64,000 nt of DNA from Furfurilactobacillus milii (GTDB lineage Bacteria > Bacillota > Bacilli > Lactobacillales > Lactobacillaceae). The stretch spans positions 248,408 to 312,407 of the forward strand of contig NZ_WEZQ01000005.1 of assembly GCF_009864005.1 (NCBI RefSeq), in the 5' to 3' direction. This document shows positions 37,436 to 46,037 of this stretch, piece after piece. A program made the translations under genes and the position numbers. How positions within the stretch are numbered: position 1 is the stretch's first letter; each line of letters starts with the position of its first letter. Under the pieces are notes generated by a model. It saw only the letters and a list, made by a program, of their open reading frames with translations, searched no databases and was not told where the DNA came from.

Positions 37436-39079
37436 ATGAAAAAGTACATTATGCAGTTCAAGCGACAATTCATCTTCGCAATTTGTTTGTTAACTTTGGC
37501 TCAGTCATTGACGGTTTACGCGTCGGTCATCAATGCAAATATTCTAAATGCATTGATCAAACGACAAGTAATTCAGTTCGTTCAACAGGTAGGAATACTG
37601 TTATGTATTTGGTGCACCGTCGCACTCATTCAATATGTCTCTGAAGTGTTTGAACAACATCTTATTCAAAACCTCGATATTGCCATCAGAACGGATATTG
37701 TCACCGTATTAACGGCCGAGCCATACAACATATATAATCGGCGCGACTCAGCAACTTATGAATCTTGGCTGAATAATGATCTACAACTGATTAATCAGCA
37801 AGGTTTTGAAAGCTTGTTTATTGTTATTGAAGACATTGCTGGTGCACTTTTGGCCTTAGTTACCCTAGCCTATTTTCATTGGTTGCTAGCTTCAGCGGCG
37901 GCAGTGCTGACAGGATTAATCATTTTACTGCCGCGCCTTTTGGATCACCGATTAAGCGTTACGAGCACTGGTTTAACACATCAAAATGAGCAATTTGTTA
38001 GTACCCCACATGATGCCCTTCACGCCTTCAACCTGCTCTATACTTTTCAATCGTTGCCTTTACTAATTGCTAAAGTTCGTTCCGCCTCAGTGACACTGAA
38101 ATACGCAAACGTTAAACGAACAGTCGTTCAGACACAAATTGGTATAATCGGCTTTTTAGGTAATATTCTTTCGCAAGTAATTTTAATTGGCCTAGCCGGT
38201 TTATTGGCCGTTCAGCATCTTGTCAGCATTGGCACCATCAACGCGGTCGGCAGTTTGGCGGGCAATGTTTTTAATAGTTTGGGCAACCTAAGCAATACAC
38301 TTGGATTGATTCGCGGCACACGGCCAATTTTTCAAAAATATGTTGATGAGCAGGCATTCATGACGGCATCGTCCGTCAAACCAGGCAATGCGCAGAAAGA
38401 CGTACCACTCGTGCTTCAATTAAATAATGTGTCATATCACTATCCAGCAAGCTCGATACTGCTATTTGATCATGTCTCGCAAACGTTTTATCAAGGTCAA
38501 AAAATCTTGCTAACTGGCGCAAGTGGTACTGGTAAGTCAACCCTTTTGAAACTAATTGCTGGTTACTTGCCGCTGACTGAAGGGACGATTATGCTATCAC
38601 GTCATCAAATATCAGCTAGGTCTGCAGACTACGTCTTAAGTAAAGTTCTTTACTTAGATCAACAACCATTGCTTATTCAGGGCACGGTTCGTGAAAATTT
38701 GCGGTTAAATCAAACATTCACGGATCAACAGCTGATTCATCAACTGTTACAAATGAAATTGGTAACTTCAGAAAAAGATGGAGCTCATTTTCTTAATTTA
38801 CAAGTTGGCACTGACGGTAATTGCTTATCTGGCGGTCAACGACAACGGTTAGCATTAGCAAGAGCTTTATTACGTCAACCAGAAGTGCTTCTGTTAGACG
38901 AAGGCACTTCCGCAATCGATCCAGCCACTGCTATTTATATTGAGAAGTTGTTATTAAACATGCCTGCTTTGACGCTCATTATGATCAGTCACACGGTTCA
39001 CAATCAAGTTCTGCCATTATTTAGTCGTGTCATTGATTTTGCAAACCTAACTCGAACTCAGGACACACAGACTAATTAA
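37436..39079 (+). CDS. ABC transporter, fused membrane and ATPase domains
   Basis: The 547-residue half-transporter starts at 37436 behind GGAGG. Six helices occupy about residues 1-310; the ATPase domain has Walker A GASGTGKSTLL, signature LSGGQRQRLALARAL, Walker B VLLLDEGTSAID and H-loop histidine in ISHTVHN. It would act as a homodimeric exporter (or with a partner elsewhere). Because it is divergent from rgg, peptide-controlled export of a small molecule or peptide is plausible but unproven. Confidence 0.9.
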   Translation: MKKYIMQFKRQFIFAICLLTLAQSLTVYASVINANILNALIKRQVIQFVQQVGILLCIWCTVALIQYVSEVFEQHLIQNLDIAIRTDIVTVLTAEPYNIYNRRDSATYESWLNNDLQLINQQGFESLFIVIEDIAGALLALVTLAYFHWLLASAAAVLTGLIILLPRLLDHRLSVTSTGLTHQNEQFVSTPHDALHAFNLLYTFQSLPLLIAKVRSASVTLKYANVKRTVVQTQIGIIGFLGNILSQVILIGLAGLLAVQHLVSIGTINAVGSLAGNVFNSLGNLSNTLGLIRGTRPIFQKYVDEQAFMTASSVKPGNAQKDVPLVLQLNNVSYHYPASSILLFDHVSQTFYQGQKILLTGASGTGKSTLLKLIAGYLPLTEGTIMLSRHQISARSADYVLSKVLYLDQQPLLIQGTVRENLRLNQTFTDQQLIHQLLQMKLVTSEKDGAHFLNLQVGTDGNCLSGGQRQRLALARALLRQPEVLLLDEGTSAIDPATAIYIEKLLLNMPALTLIMISHTVHNQVLPLFSRVIDFANLTRTQDTQTN

Positions 39080-39092
39080 TATTCAGAGCAAA

Positions 39093-39137
39093 TTAAAACG
39101 CTTCGACCAAAACGAAGTAATGGCAGAAGCGTTTTAA
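39093..39137. terminator. Bidirectional terminator between the ABC exporter and usp genes
   Basis: TTAAAACGCTTC pairs with GAAGCGTTTTAA between convergent genes. Confidence 0.8.
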
Positions 39138-39147
39138 TCAACATTAT

Positions 39148-39597
39148 TCAGGCGTCATCTTTAACTACAAACACGTTAACAGTCGCATGCCGAACAACAT
39201 AGGCAGTAACTGATCCCATGACCGCCTGACTGATGGCGTTCATTCCCGTAGCCCCAATAATGATTAAATCAATTTTGTGTTCTTCTGGGTAGCTACGAGC
39301 AAGCGTAGATTTAATATTGCCTTGCAGTAGCTTTGTTGAAAAGTTTGTAAAACCACTTTCCTTAACTCGCTTGGCAACATCCTCTAAATAATTTTCGGTT
39401 GCGAGTCGAACATCCTCGTTAAATACGGTCGCATTAGCGCCACCACCGTAAGCGGCATAGATGTTTGGATCAATGACACGGACGAGGTGTAAACGGGCCT
39501 TGCTTTCTTTCGCCAGAGCAATGGCTGTTGTCAAAGCCCGTTCAGCATTTTTGGAACCATCGAGGGGTACCATAATGTCTTTTGGTGGAAATGCCAT
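39148..39597 (-). CDS. Universal stress protein UspA family
   Basis: The 149-residue single-domain Usp starts at the ATG at 39597 behind GGAGGCG. It opens with KDIMVPLDGSKNAERAL and has the ATP-binding motif GATGMNAISQAVMGSVT (G-x2-G-x9-GS). Usp proteins help cells survive stress, often by ATP-linked signalling. A perfect 17-bp dyad lies about 90 bp upstream. Confidence 0.93.
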   Translation of the reverse strand: MAFPPKDIMVPLDGSKNAERALTTAIALAKESKARLHLVRVIDPNIYAAYGGGANATVFNEDVRLATENYLEDVAKRVKESGFTNFSTKLLQGNIKSTLARSYPEEHKIDLIIIGATGMNAISQAVMGSVTAYVVRHATVNVFVVKDDA

Positions 39598-39686
39598 CTT
39601 AATCGCCTCCTTCAAAGGGATTAGGTTTATGAAATCTGACTTATATATATCATAATTTGATTTCATCCTCACATAATCTGCCTTTG

Positions 39687-39703
39687 AATGTTCAGTGAAC
39701 ATT
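39687..39703. promoter_or_regulatory. Perfect dyad upstream of the usp gene
   Basis: AATGTTCA-G-TGAACATT is a 17-bp perfect palindrome between the DsrE and usp genes, a likely regulator site. Confidence 0.45.
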
Positions 39704-39743
39704 TATAGTCGCTAAATCAGCGATTTTGCACAGCATTCCACGT

Positions 39744-40082
39744 CTATGGTTTGATATACGCGTACCCGGACTCTTGTAATTTAATGAGATCTAGAACACC
39801 CACGGGGACCACAATCACGCCCTCTGGCAATTGATCGGCAGTAACATGATGCGTAGTCATCGAGTTATGACAGGCATGAAATTCAACTTCGGGAAAACGG
39901 CGAACGGCATTTTGACCATCCTGATCCAAATATTTGGTGATGGCAGCGCCGTTGACTAACACGGCAACTTGCAACTGCTCCTTAGGTTCAGATTCGACGT
40001 ATGTGGTTAAGTTAGCGACATTTTGCATCGTGTGAGCCCAGTGATCAGGCTGATCCACATGAAAGACAACCTTATGACGCAT
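39744..40082 (-). CDS. DsrE-like family protein
   Basis: A 112-residue protein of the DsrE/DsrF-like fold: the beta-alpha core starts KVVFHVDQPDHWAHTMQNV and includes VAVLVNGAAI and FHACHNSM. The cysteine in HACHN aligns with the region where the family often has a reactive cysteine. Relatives handle sulfur or are of unknown role. It lies between the aldo/keto reductase and usp genes on the same strand. Confidence 0.75.
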   Translation of the reverse strand: MRHKVVFHVDQPDHWAHTMQNVANLTTYVESEPKEQLQVAVLVNGAAITKYLDQDGQNAVRRFPEVEFHACHNSMTTHHVTADQLPEGVIVVPVGVLDLIKLQESGYAYIKP

Positions 40083-40126
40083 TTCAACAGCTCCTTTAAT
40101 TTTTCGGCTTTTATAAAATTGGCTTG

Positions 40127-40975
40127 TTAAATCACAGCTAGCGGAACTTTATGTGTTGGCGTCGGGAATGCGATATTTATCCGCGTCAGTTCTTCATCGC
40201 TAAGCACTAGGTCCGCCACAGCAACATTTTCTCTGGCATGATCGATTGTCCCAGACTCTGGAATTGCCAACACATCAGGCAATTGAATAACCCATGCCAA
40301 CATAATAGCAAACACCGACACATGGTGGGCCGCAGCAATGCTTTTCAGTGTTTCATTGTCTGCCAAGTTGCCTCCCAGTGTATCGCCTTGTGCAATAGGT
40401 GAATAAGCAAGTGTTGGAATATAATGTTCCTCTTGCCATGGCAACAGATCAAATAAGGTGCCACGATTTTGTAAGTTGATAAGCACCTCATTAACAGCAA
40501 CCTGGTCGCCATCAGGCACGCTTAGCAATTGTTGCATATCATCCACGTCAAAGTTTGATACGCCCCACGCACGAATTTTACCTGCCTTCTTAGCAGCTTC
40601 CATTGCACGAACCGTCTCTGCAAGTGGAATATTGCCCCGCCAATGTAACAGGTATAAATCAAGGTAATCAGTATTCAAGGCTTCCAAAGAACGATCTAGA
40701 CTGCGCGGTAACTGTTTTGCACTCGCGTTTTCTGGCAGGACTTTGGACACAAGATAAACATCATCGCGCTGATGTTGGTTTAACACTTCACCAACGAGCC
40801 GTTCAGAGCGGCCATTGCCGTACATTTCCGCGGTATCAATCACTTTAGCACCGGCATCAAGTCCAGCAGATAGCGCACCAATTTCGCGCGACCTGGTCGC
40901 CTCAGAATCGCCAATATGCCACGTTCCTAAGCCAATTGCGGGCAGTACTTGCTGATTGATTGTGACTGTTCTCAT
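40127..40975 (-). CDS. Aldo/keto reductase
   Basis: The 282-residue TIM-barrel oxidoreductase has the catalytic set D and Y in VIDTAEMYGNGRSE, K in LVSKVLPEN and H in YLLHWRG, and the late NADPH-binding IPESGTIDHARENV. The ATG at 40975 follows GGGAGG; a GTG 9 bp upstream is less likely. It reduces carbonyls with NADPH, the substrate being unknown. The DsrE and usp genes lie downstream. Confidence 0.92.
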   Translation of the reverse strand: MRTVTINQQVLPAIGLGTWHIGDSEATRSREIGALSAGLDAGAKVIDTAEMYGNGRSERLVGEVLNQHQRDDVYLVSKVLPENASAKQLPRSLDRSLEALNTDYLDLYLLHWRGNIPLAETVRAMEAAKKAGKIRAWGVSNFDVDDMQQLLSVPDGDQVAVNEVLINLQNRGTLFDLLPWQEEHYIPTLAYSPIAQGDTLGGNLADNETLKSIAAAHHVSVFAIMLAWVIQLPDVLAIPESGTIDHARENVAVADLVLSDEELTRINIAFPTPTHKVPLAVI

Positions 40976-41105
40976 CTGTAACACCCTCCCATTATTTCAA
41001 CCACTTTTACCATACCTGTTTTAAAACTATCTCACCAGTTAAAACCCTTCTCTTCAATAAACACCATGCTATACTTAAGGAAATCGTGGTAAAGGAGCGG
41101 TCTAC

Positions 41106-42779
41106 GTGGCAAAGCGGAAACTTGGTTCGTCAATTAAATTAGTCGTTATTGCCATGCTAACCGTGGGCGCTACAAACGTGATCAGCAGCACTTGGCCTGC
41201 ATTAGCCATGTCGGTGTCGAAGGCTGATCCACGATACCAAACGACGATGACGACTACCAATCAAGCTGGTCAGCATGATCAACGGCATCTTGTGATGGGT
41301 AAACATATTGATCACGTTTCCAATAGTACTGGCTTTGTACAAGTCTTCCCTAATCGTCGTCGCCAAACATTTACTGGCGTTGGTGGCGCCTTAACAGACA
41401 GTGCTGCCAGTGTCATTCAAAAGAGCCGTCCGCAAACACGCCGTCAAATTCTGACGGCCTACTTTGGTGCTCAAGGAGCTCGTTACACAAATTTGCGTTT
41501 GACGATTGGATCGACTGATTTTTCGACGTTTGGCTATACGTATGCTAAACAAGCCACGCCAGCGACATTCAGTTTAAAACCTGACGATGTTCACGTCTCA
41601 CCGGTCTTACAGCAGATTCTCAAGCAGGCGCCCAACGTCCAAATTATGGCCGCACCATGGGCGCCACCAAAATGGATGAAAGTTAGTCACCGCCGTGATG
41701 GTCAAAACTTTCTCGTCAACAACGCATTAAAGCGTGCTGCTATGTCCGCTTATGCTGACTACTTAGTTAAGTACGTTGACGCGCAACAACGCCGCGGTGT
41801 CGCGATTAAAACGTTGTCCTTGCAAAATGAATTACAAGCTAGCTCGCCATGGGAAGCAATGACGTGGACACCGGATGCAGCAGCGACCTTTATCACCCAC
41901 TACTTAGGTCCTAAATTAAAAGCACGGCATCCACAAACAAAAATTATGGTTTGGGACTACGTTAAAAGTGACGCCACTCAGCCAATCATGATGGGCTTTA
42001 ATCAATGGACCCAGGAGTTTTACGCGCATCGAGGTGTGCACCAATACGTCGACAGCGTTGGTGTGCACTGGTACGCCGCCAGTTTAAATGCTCAGATGAG
42101 CTTGGGCAACCTTAGTGGTCAACCGGCTTGGGATGATAATTTTAACAACCTGGACCTGTTTCATCGTCAGCAGCCCCAACAACAGATTATTGCCACGGAA
42201 GCTGCACAAGAAAAAGGCGTTTGGCTCAATCAGTGGACGCCAGCAGCCCGTTATGGATACGACATCATTAACGATTTTGAACACCATGTTCAAGGGTATC
42301 TCGATTGGAACTTGGTCCTCAATGGTCAAGGCGGTCCGACTCACGCAGCCGTTAATCCCTGTGGCGCTGCAATCAATGTTTTACACGCCGGCACACCGAA
42401 AGAGCAATTGGTGATTAATCCTGCCTATTACGTTCTCAAAAGAGTCAGCCGTGATGTCCAACCTGGCACCGTGAGTGTCGCCTCAACGACAAATCGTCAA
42501 TTGGATCACACAGCCATTTTGCAACACGATGGCTCAACGCGACTGTTGGTTGAAAATCGGTCCTCTCAAGTGCAAACAGTCCAGGCTGTTATCGGGCATC
42601 GGGCTTACAAAGTACGATTAACGCCGCATTCTTTCAACAGTCTGCAATTACCTAAGCAAACGGCAAAAAATTTGAAAACGCCACCGATAACACATACGCC
42701 AACATCACTGAAGCGCTTGTCGCGGTTCGATAATCACTGGGTAACGCCAATCTATCGTTTCTTAGGATTACAGGACTAG
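41106..42779 (+). CDS. Secreted GH30-family glycoside hydrolase (glucosylceramidase-like)
   Basis: The 557-residue protein starts at GTG (AAAGGAGCGG upstream) and has a signal peptide ending near ALAMS. The GH30 barrel shows FTGVGGALTDSAA, MAAPWAPPKWMK, acid/base E242 in LSLQNELQ and nucleophile E365 in IIATEAAQ, followed by VQGYLDWNLVLNGQGGPTHA; the C-terminal part forms the side beta-domain. Family activities include glucosylceramidase and beta-1,6-glucanase. No anchor motif is seen, so it is probably released or held loosely. Confidence 0.92.
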   Translation: MAKRKLGSSIKLVVIAMLTVGATNVISSTWPALAMSVSKADPRYQTTMTTTNQAGQHDQRHLVMGKHIDHVSNSTGFVQVFPNRRRQTFTGVGGALTDSAASVIQKSRPQTRRQILTAYFGAQGARYTNLRLTIGSTDFSTFGYTYAKQATPATFSLKPDDVHVSPVLQQILKQAPNVQIMAAPWAPPKWMKVSHRRDGQNFLVNNALKRAAMSAYADYLVKYVDAQQRRGVAIKTLSLQNELQASSPWEAMTWTPDAAATFITHYLGPKLKARHPQTKIMVWDYVKSDATQPIMMGFNQWTQEFYAHRGVHQYVDSVGVHWYAASLNAQMSLGNLSGQPAWDDNFNNLDLFHRQQPQQQIIATEAAQEKGVWLNQWTPAARYGYDIINDFEHHVQGYLDWNLVLNGQGGPTHAAVNPCGAAINVLHAGTPKEQLVINPAYYVLKRVSRDVQPGTVSVASTTNRQLDHTAILQHDGSTRLLVENRSSQVQTVQAVIGHRAYKVRLTPHSFNSLQLPKQTAKNLKTPPITHTPTSLKRLSRFDNHWVTPIYRFLGLQD

Positions 42780-42786
42780 CAATTTA

Positions 42787-43200
42787 GGTTCTATGTCAAC
42801 TGTTGTTGGTTTTCTATTTAACACCCAATTATCGAATGATGATTGGGTGTTTTGTTTTAATTGTTTTGGTGAGTAAAATCCGTAAACGAAAGTTGTTAAA
42901 TCGAGTGTAACCATACCCATTTCGTTTATGGACTTTAATGCGATTATTAGTGCCCTCAAGTGGCCCATTAGAATACCGATAGATCAGGGCATTATCCACG
43001 TATTCAAGATGATCCTGCATGTAACTTAAGTGCTTTACTAAGGGCTCAGAACACACATTTGTCTCAACTAATGCCAGATGTAGCTCTTCAACATCGCTTT
43101 CAGTGATCAAGTATTTGAAGTAGGTAAATTTCCGGAAGTTCTTGTAGTCAAGGTTTCCAGCCGTTGATGCCCCATTCAAATCGCCTCCCTTGACCATCAT
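42787..43200 (-). mobile_element. Truncated ISL3-family insertion sequence (transposase C-terminus and one end)
   Basis: Minus-strand frame 42829-43200 encodes about 123 residues ending with YSNGPLEGTNNRIKV and the FNNFRLRILL motif, the C-terminal catalytic end of ISL3 transposases including the final E. GGTTCTATGTCAACTGTTG at 42787 resembles the family terminal repeat. The N-terminal two thirds and the other end are absent, so it cannot transpose by itself. Confidence 0.85.
42822..42855 (+). terminator. Terminator-like hairpin at the end of GH30
   Basis: ACACCCAAT pairs with ATTGGGTGT, followed by TTTGTTTT. It lies in the IS remnant and could end the GH30 transcript. Confidence 0.6.
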
Positions 43201-43210
43201 TCCTTTCTAA

Positions 43211-43321
43211 ATCTTGGCATGGTATATTGCCAAAGCTAATGGAATCGTTTTAGGCGATTTAATCTTTGAGGACTTCTCCGACAAGGTTCATAACAAGACA
43301 GTTGCTCAAGATTACGTCTGA
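43211..43321 (+). pseudogene. Unidentified C-terminal gene fragment next to the IS remnant
   Basis: A frame without start codon runs from 43211 to a TGA at 43319-43321, encoding 36 residues that include YIAKANGIVLGDLIFEDF. It looks like the tail of a gene cut by the IS; the family was not recognised. Confidence 0.35.
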
Positions 43322-43367
43322 GTTTCGCTTCTAAATTCAAATTGCTGAGTTAACAGATTTATTGTAC

Positions 43368-43414
43368 AAAAAGACACTAATAACCGTCAGCATTGACAGT
43401 TACTAGTGTCTTTT
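43368..43414. terminator. Bidirectional terminator downstream of the SDR gene
   Basis: AAAAGACACTA-TAAC pairs with GTTA-TAGTGTCTTTT; on the minus strand the stem is followed by TTTTTGT. Confidence 0.8.
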
Positions 43415-43514
43415 AAATATCAGCATTATTTATATTTCACAAGGACAAAAAAAGGCCAGTTTTTATCGAAAATATCGTTCCTATTAGATTCCATTCTAGA
43501 AAAAATGCGTTAAC

Positions 43515-44468
43515 TTAGTCAGTAAAGTAATGATCCATGTCATCTAAAAGTTGGGCATGTGTAGGTTTCCACTTTAACGTTTGCCGAGTCAACTTACTCG
43601 AAGCCGGAATGTCCATCGCAAACAACATTGATTGTGGCGCTGCAAACAACATTGATTGTGGATCTACGCCGCTTTGTTGGTCGGGGTGCTGTGGGTCAGC
43701 ATAAACATCTTTCACTGCTACATGTAATTTATCAGCAATCACGCTCCGAAGATTCTTCATCTTAAGTTGTTCCTCATCATTGGCATTGAAAAAATGCAAC
43801 CCATCATGCGACCTCAAAGCGTATTCCAAAGCAAGTACAAACAAATGACCCGCATCCAAAACATGAACGGCAGTCCAACGATTTTGCCCGCCATTATAAT
43901 TTTCAACAAATCCTTTAGACTTTGCATCGGCAATCATGTTTGATACAAAGCCATGATTTAAATCTCCATCTCCATGAACAATGGGTGCCAATCGCACAAC
44001 ATAGGCATTCACGCCTTCATTCAACAGCTCACGGGCCACGACCTCGGACTTACGTGGTGATCGCTGTGGAAATCCAGCATCGGCTTCATCATTTTCAGTA
44101 AAAAACTGACCTGGCAACATCACGGCAGTTCCATGTGTAACGATTAAAGGCTTCTGTGTTCCTTTTAAAGCCTCCCCCATCACACGAATGTCGCGTTCAT
44201 CCAGTTCACATATTTCACTAAAGGTTTTAAAATGTTCTGTTGCCCCCATACCAAGGTGCAATACCGCATCAGCTTTAGAGGCAGTATCGGCTAATAAATC
44301 ATAATCCTCTAAACTTCCTTTTAATGCTTGTGCACCCCATTTAGTCAACTTTTCAACACCATTATCAGAGTGAGTAAGTGCAGTAACTTCATAACCCTTT
44401 TCAATTAGTTCTTTGGTTAACGCAGTGCCTATAAAACCCGTTGCGCCAGTCATAAATACTTTTGTCAT
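43515..44468 (-). CDS. Extended/atypical SDR (NAD-dependent epimerase-like)
   Basis: The 317-residue Rossmann protein starts at ATG 44468 behind GAAAGGTAG and has the glycine motif TGATGFIGTALTKEL; VVRLAPIVHGDGD and the NRWTAVHVLDAGHLFVLAL block follow. The usual YxxxK is not evident. A short tandem duplication near the C-terminus repeats QSMLFA. It is divergent from a tetR gene, its probable regulator. Substrate unknown. Confidence 0.85.
   Translation of the reverse strand: MTKVFMTGATGFIGTALTKELIEKGYEVTALTHSDNGVEKLTKWGAQALKGSLEDYDLLADTASKADAVLHLGMGATEHFKTFSEICELDERDIRVMGEALKGTQKPLIVTHGTAVMLPGQFFTENDEADAGFPQRSPRKSEVVARELLNEGVNAYVVRLAPIVHGDGDLNHGFVSNMIADAKSKGFVENYNGGQNRWTAVHVLDAGHLFVLALEYALRSHDGLHFFNANDEEQLKMKNLRSVIADKLHVAVKDVYADPQHPDQQSGVDPQSMLFAAPQSMLFAMDIPASSKLTRQTLKWKPTHAQLLDDMDHYFTD
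43618..43665. repeat. In-frame 24-bp tandem duplication within the SDR gene
   Basis: GCAAACAACATTGATTGTGG occurs twice, 24 bp apart (43618 and 43642). It adds eight residues in frame. Confidence 0.9.
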
Positions 44469-44561
44469 GTATAAATCTACCTTTCTCAATTATCATGATA
44501 ACCAAACAATAGAGACATAATATCACCTTTGTGTTAATATTTGGGAGACAATAATCAACAG

Positions 44562-44580
44562 TGTTGCTTAATGCAACACA
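44562..44580. promoter_or_regulatory. Likely TetR operator
   Basis: GTGTTGC-TTAAT-GCAACAC is a perfect dyad in the spacer between the divergent SDR and tetR genes, 23 bp before the tetR ATG. Confidence 0.6.
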
Positions 44581-44603
44581 ATCTACAATTGGAGGATTTA
44601 GGC

Positions 44604-45098
44604 ATGCCAGATTTACGTACGCGACGAACACAAGCAATGATTCTTCGAGCTTTTACTGAGTTACTGACGCAAGAACCCTTCAGCAAAATTACTGTAAATG
44701 AAATTGCCGATGCTTCACTGATCAACCGTTCAACTTTTTACAAACACTTTGTTGATAAATTTGCACTGCTTGAGTACCATTTCAATCAAGTCACTGTTAA
44801 TGACCACATTGAAACCCATGACATCTATCGGCACCCGTTTAAGATGCTTGCCGAAATTAAATCATCTAGCTTACGGCCATTAATACAAACACAAGCAGAC
44901 GACGAACAGTTTGTAAAAGAGTTTTCTAATTTTTTCTTTGAGAGAATAATCAGTCAACACAAAGAAATTTCTCCACTTAATCAATGTTTCTTTATCGGTC
45001 GTGTAAATGCAATTACACGTTGGATTCGAGTAACACACCAGCAATTCGATATTTTTAGCGACTATGACGAACTAGATCGCATTTTTAACAATGTCTAG
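44604..45098 (+). CDS. TetR-family transcriptional regulator
   Basis: The 164-residue protein starts at ATG 44604 behind GGAGG. The N-terminal HTH reads FSKITVNEIADASLINRSTF and YKHFVDKFALLEYH, typical of TetR repressors. The C-terminal ligand domain is short. It likely represses itself and the divergent SDR gene through the dyad between them. Confidence 0.9.
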   Translation: MPDLRTRRTQAMILRAFTELLTQEPFSKITVNEIADASLINRSTFYKHFVDKFALLEYHFNQVTVNDHIETHDIYRHPFKMLAEIKSSSLRPLIQTQADDEQFVKEFSNFFFERIISQHKEISPLNQCFFIGRVNAITRWIRVTHQQFDIFSDYDELDRIFNNV

Positions 45099-45389
45099 TA
45101 ATTAAACGACGACTCGCAATCAAATAAACATACTATCAGGTTTCGCACCTGGCTCTATTAGATTAAATGAAAATCATCACCACAATAGTTTAAGATTCCA
45201 AGCCATAATTAATTATTATCGTCATAACTTTTTTTATTTTGGGTTAGGCATCTCCAACAGGTAACTTCGATACTATTTTGTCAAGGATCCAACCATGACT
45301 GAGATGTTGAACTGATTGATATTTTGGACACAATTCTTGAACAAATTATAAAAGCACTGCCAAGTAATCTGGACGATTATTTAAAAATA
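45099..45389. other. Intergenic stretch without a recognisable gene
   Basis: About 290 AT-rich bases between tetR and the tag terminator; no coding frame, RNA or repeat was identified. Confidence 0.5.
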
Positions 45390-45436
45390 AAGCACCCCAT
45401 AGTTTCGACTCATAGTCGTCATTATGGAGTGCTGTT
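45390..45436. terminator. Terminator between tetR and the tag-like gene
   Basis: AGCAC-CCATA...CGACT pairs with AGTCG...TATGG-GTGCT. T-rich sequence follows on both strands, best on the minus strand (TTTATTTTTAAA). Confidence 0.75.
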
Positions 45437-45456
45437 TTGTACATGTATGGTGTGTT

Positions 45457-45975
45457 TTAGCTGTCCCACACCTGATCTTGAATCATGCCGCAAGCTTTCA
45501 TAAACATATAAGTCACGGTTGGTCCAACGAACGTAAAACCGTGTTTCTTCATGTCTTTGGCCACCTTACCAGCAAACGGTGTGCTCGTTTCCACTTCATC
45601 GCGTGTTTCGTAACTCTTAGTGTGAGGTACTTCGTCGACAAAATTCCACATGTAATTGGCAAAACTGCCATATTCTTTTTGAACACCGATTATGGCCCGA
45701 GCATTTTTAATAACTGCCCGGATTTTTCTGGGATTGCGAATCATATTCGGATCGTTTAAAACGTTGTCAATATTTTCTAAGTCCATGGCAGCAACCTTAG
45801 CAATGTCCATTTGATAAAAATTACGCCGGTAAGCTGGCAACTTGCTAGCAGCTGCTTGCCAACTTAACCCCACCTGAAAAACACCAACAGTTAATAATTC
45901 AAACATCCGCTGATCGTCATGAGTTTCTTTCCCAAAATCGCGATCATATTCAATTACCCCAGCTGATTTAGCCAT
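45457..45975 (-). CDS. DNA-3-methyladenine glycosylase I (Tag) family protein, atypical
   Basis: The 172-residue protein is homologous to Tag (THDDQRMFELL, QVGLSW, RNPRKIRAVIKNARAI, FTFVGPTVTYMFMKACGMI). Tag removes 3-methyladenine from alkylated DNA. The expected zinc-binding residues (N-terminal Cys and His, C-terminal His and Cys) are not found, the N-terminus being ASAGVIEYDRDFG-like and the end QDQVWDS, and the base-recognition glutamate corresponds to glycine. Activity is therefore uncertain. Single gene with its own terminator. Confidence 0.8.
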   Translation of the reverse strand: MAKSAGVIEYDRDFGKETHDDQRMFELLTVGVFQVGLSWQAAASKLPAYRRNFYQMDIAKVAAMDLENIDNVLNDPNMIRNPRKIRAVIKNARAIIGVQKEYGSFANYMWNFVDEVPHTKSYETRDEVETSTPFAGKVAKDMKKHGFTFVGPTVTYMFMKACGMIQDQVWDS

Positions 45976-46037
45976 TCGCAGACTCCTTAATTGCCTGCGT
46001 CGTTAGTGATCGATGAAGTAACTTAACGCAAGCTAAT

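Noticed and set aside
39598-39743. Lacto-usp type RNA before the usp gene
   Set aside because: Only a palindrome could be confirmed; the conserved motif could not be verified from memory.
45424-45759. 111-codon plus-strand frame
   Set aside because: It is the antisense shadow of the tag-like gene, whose protein is clearly conserved.
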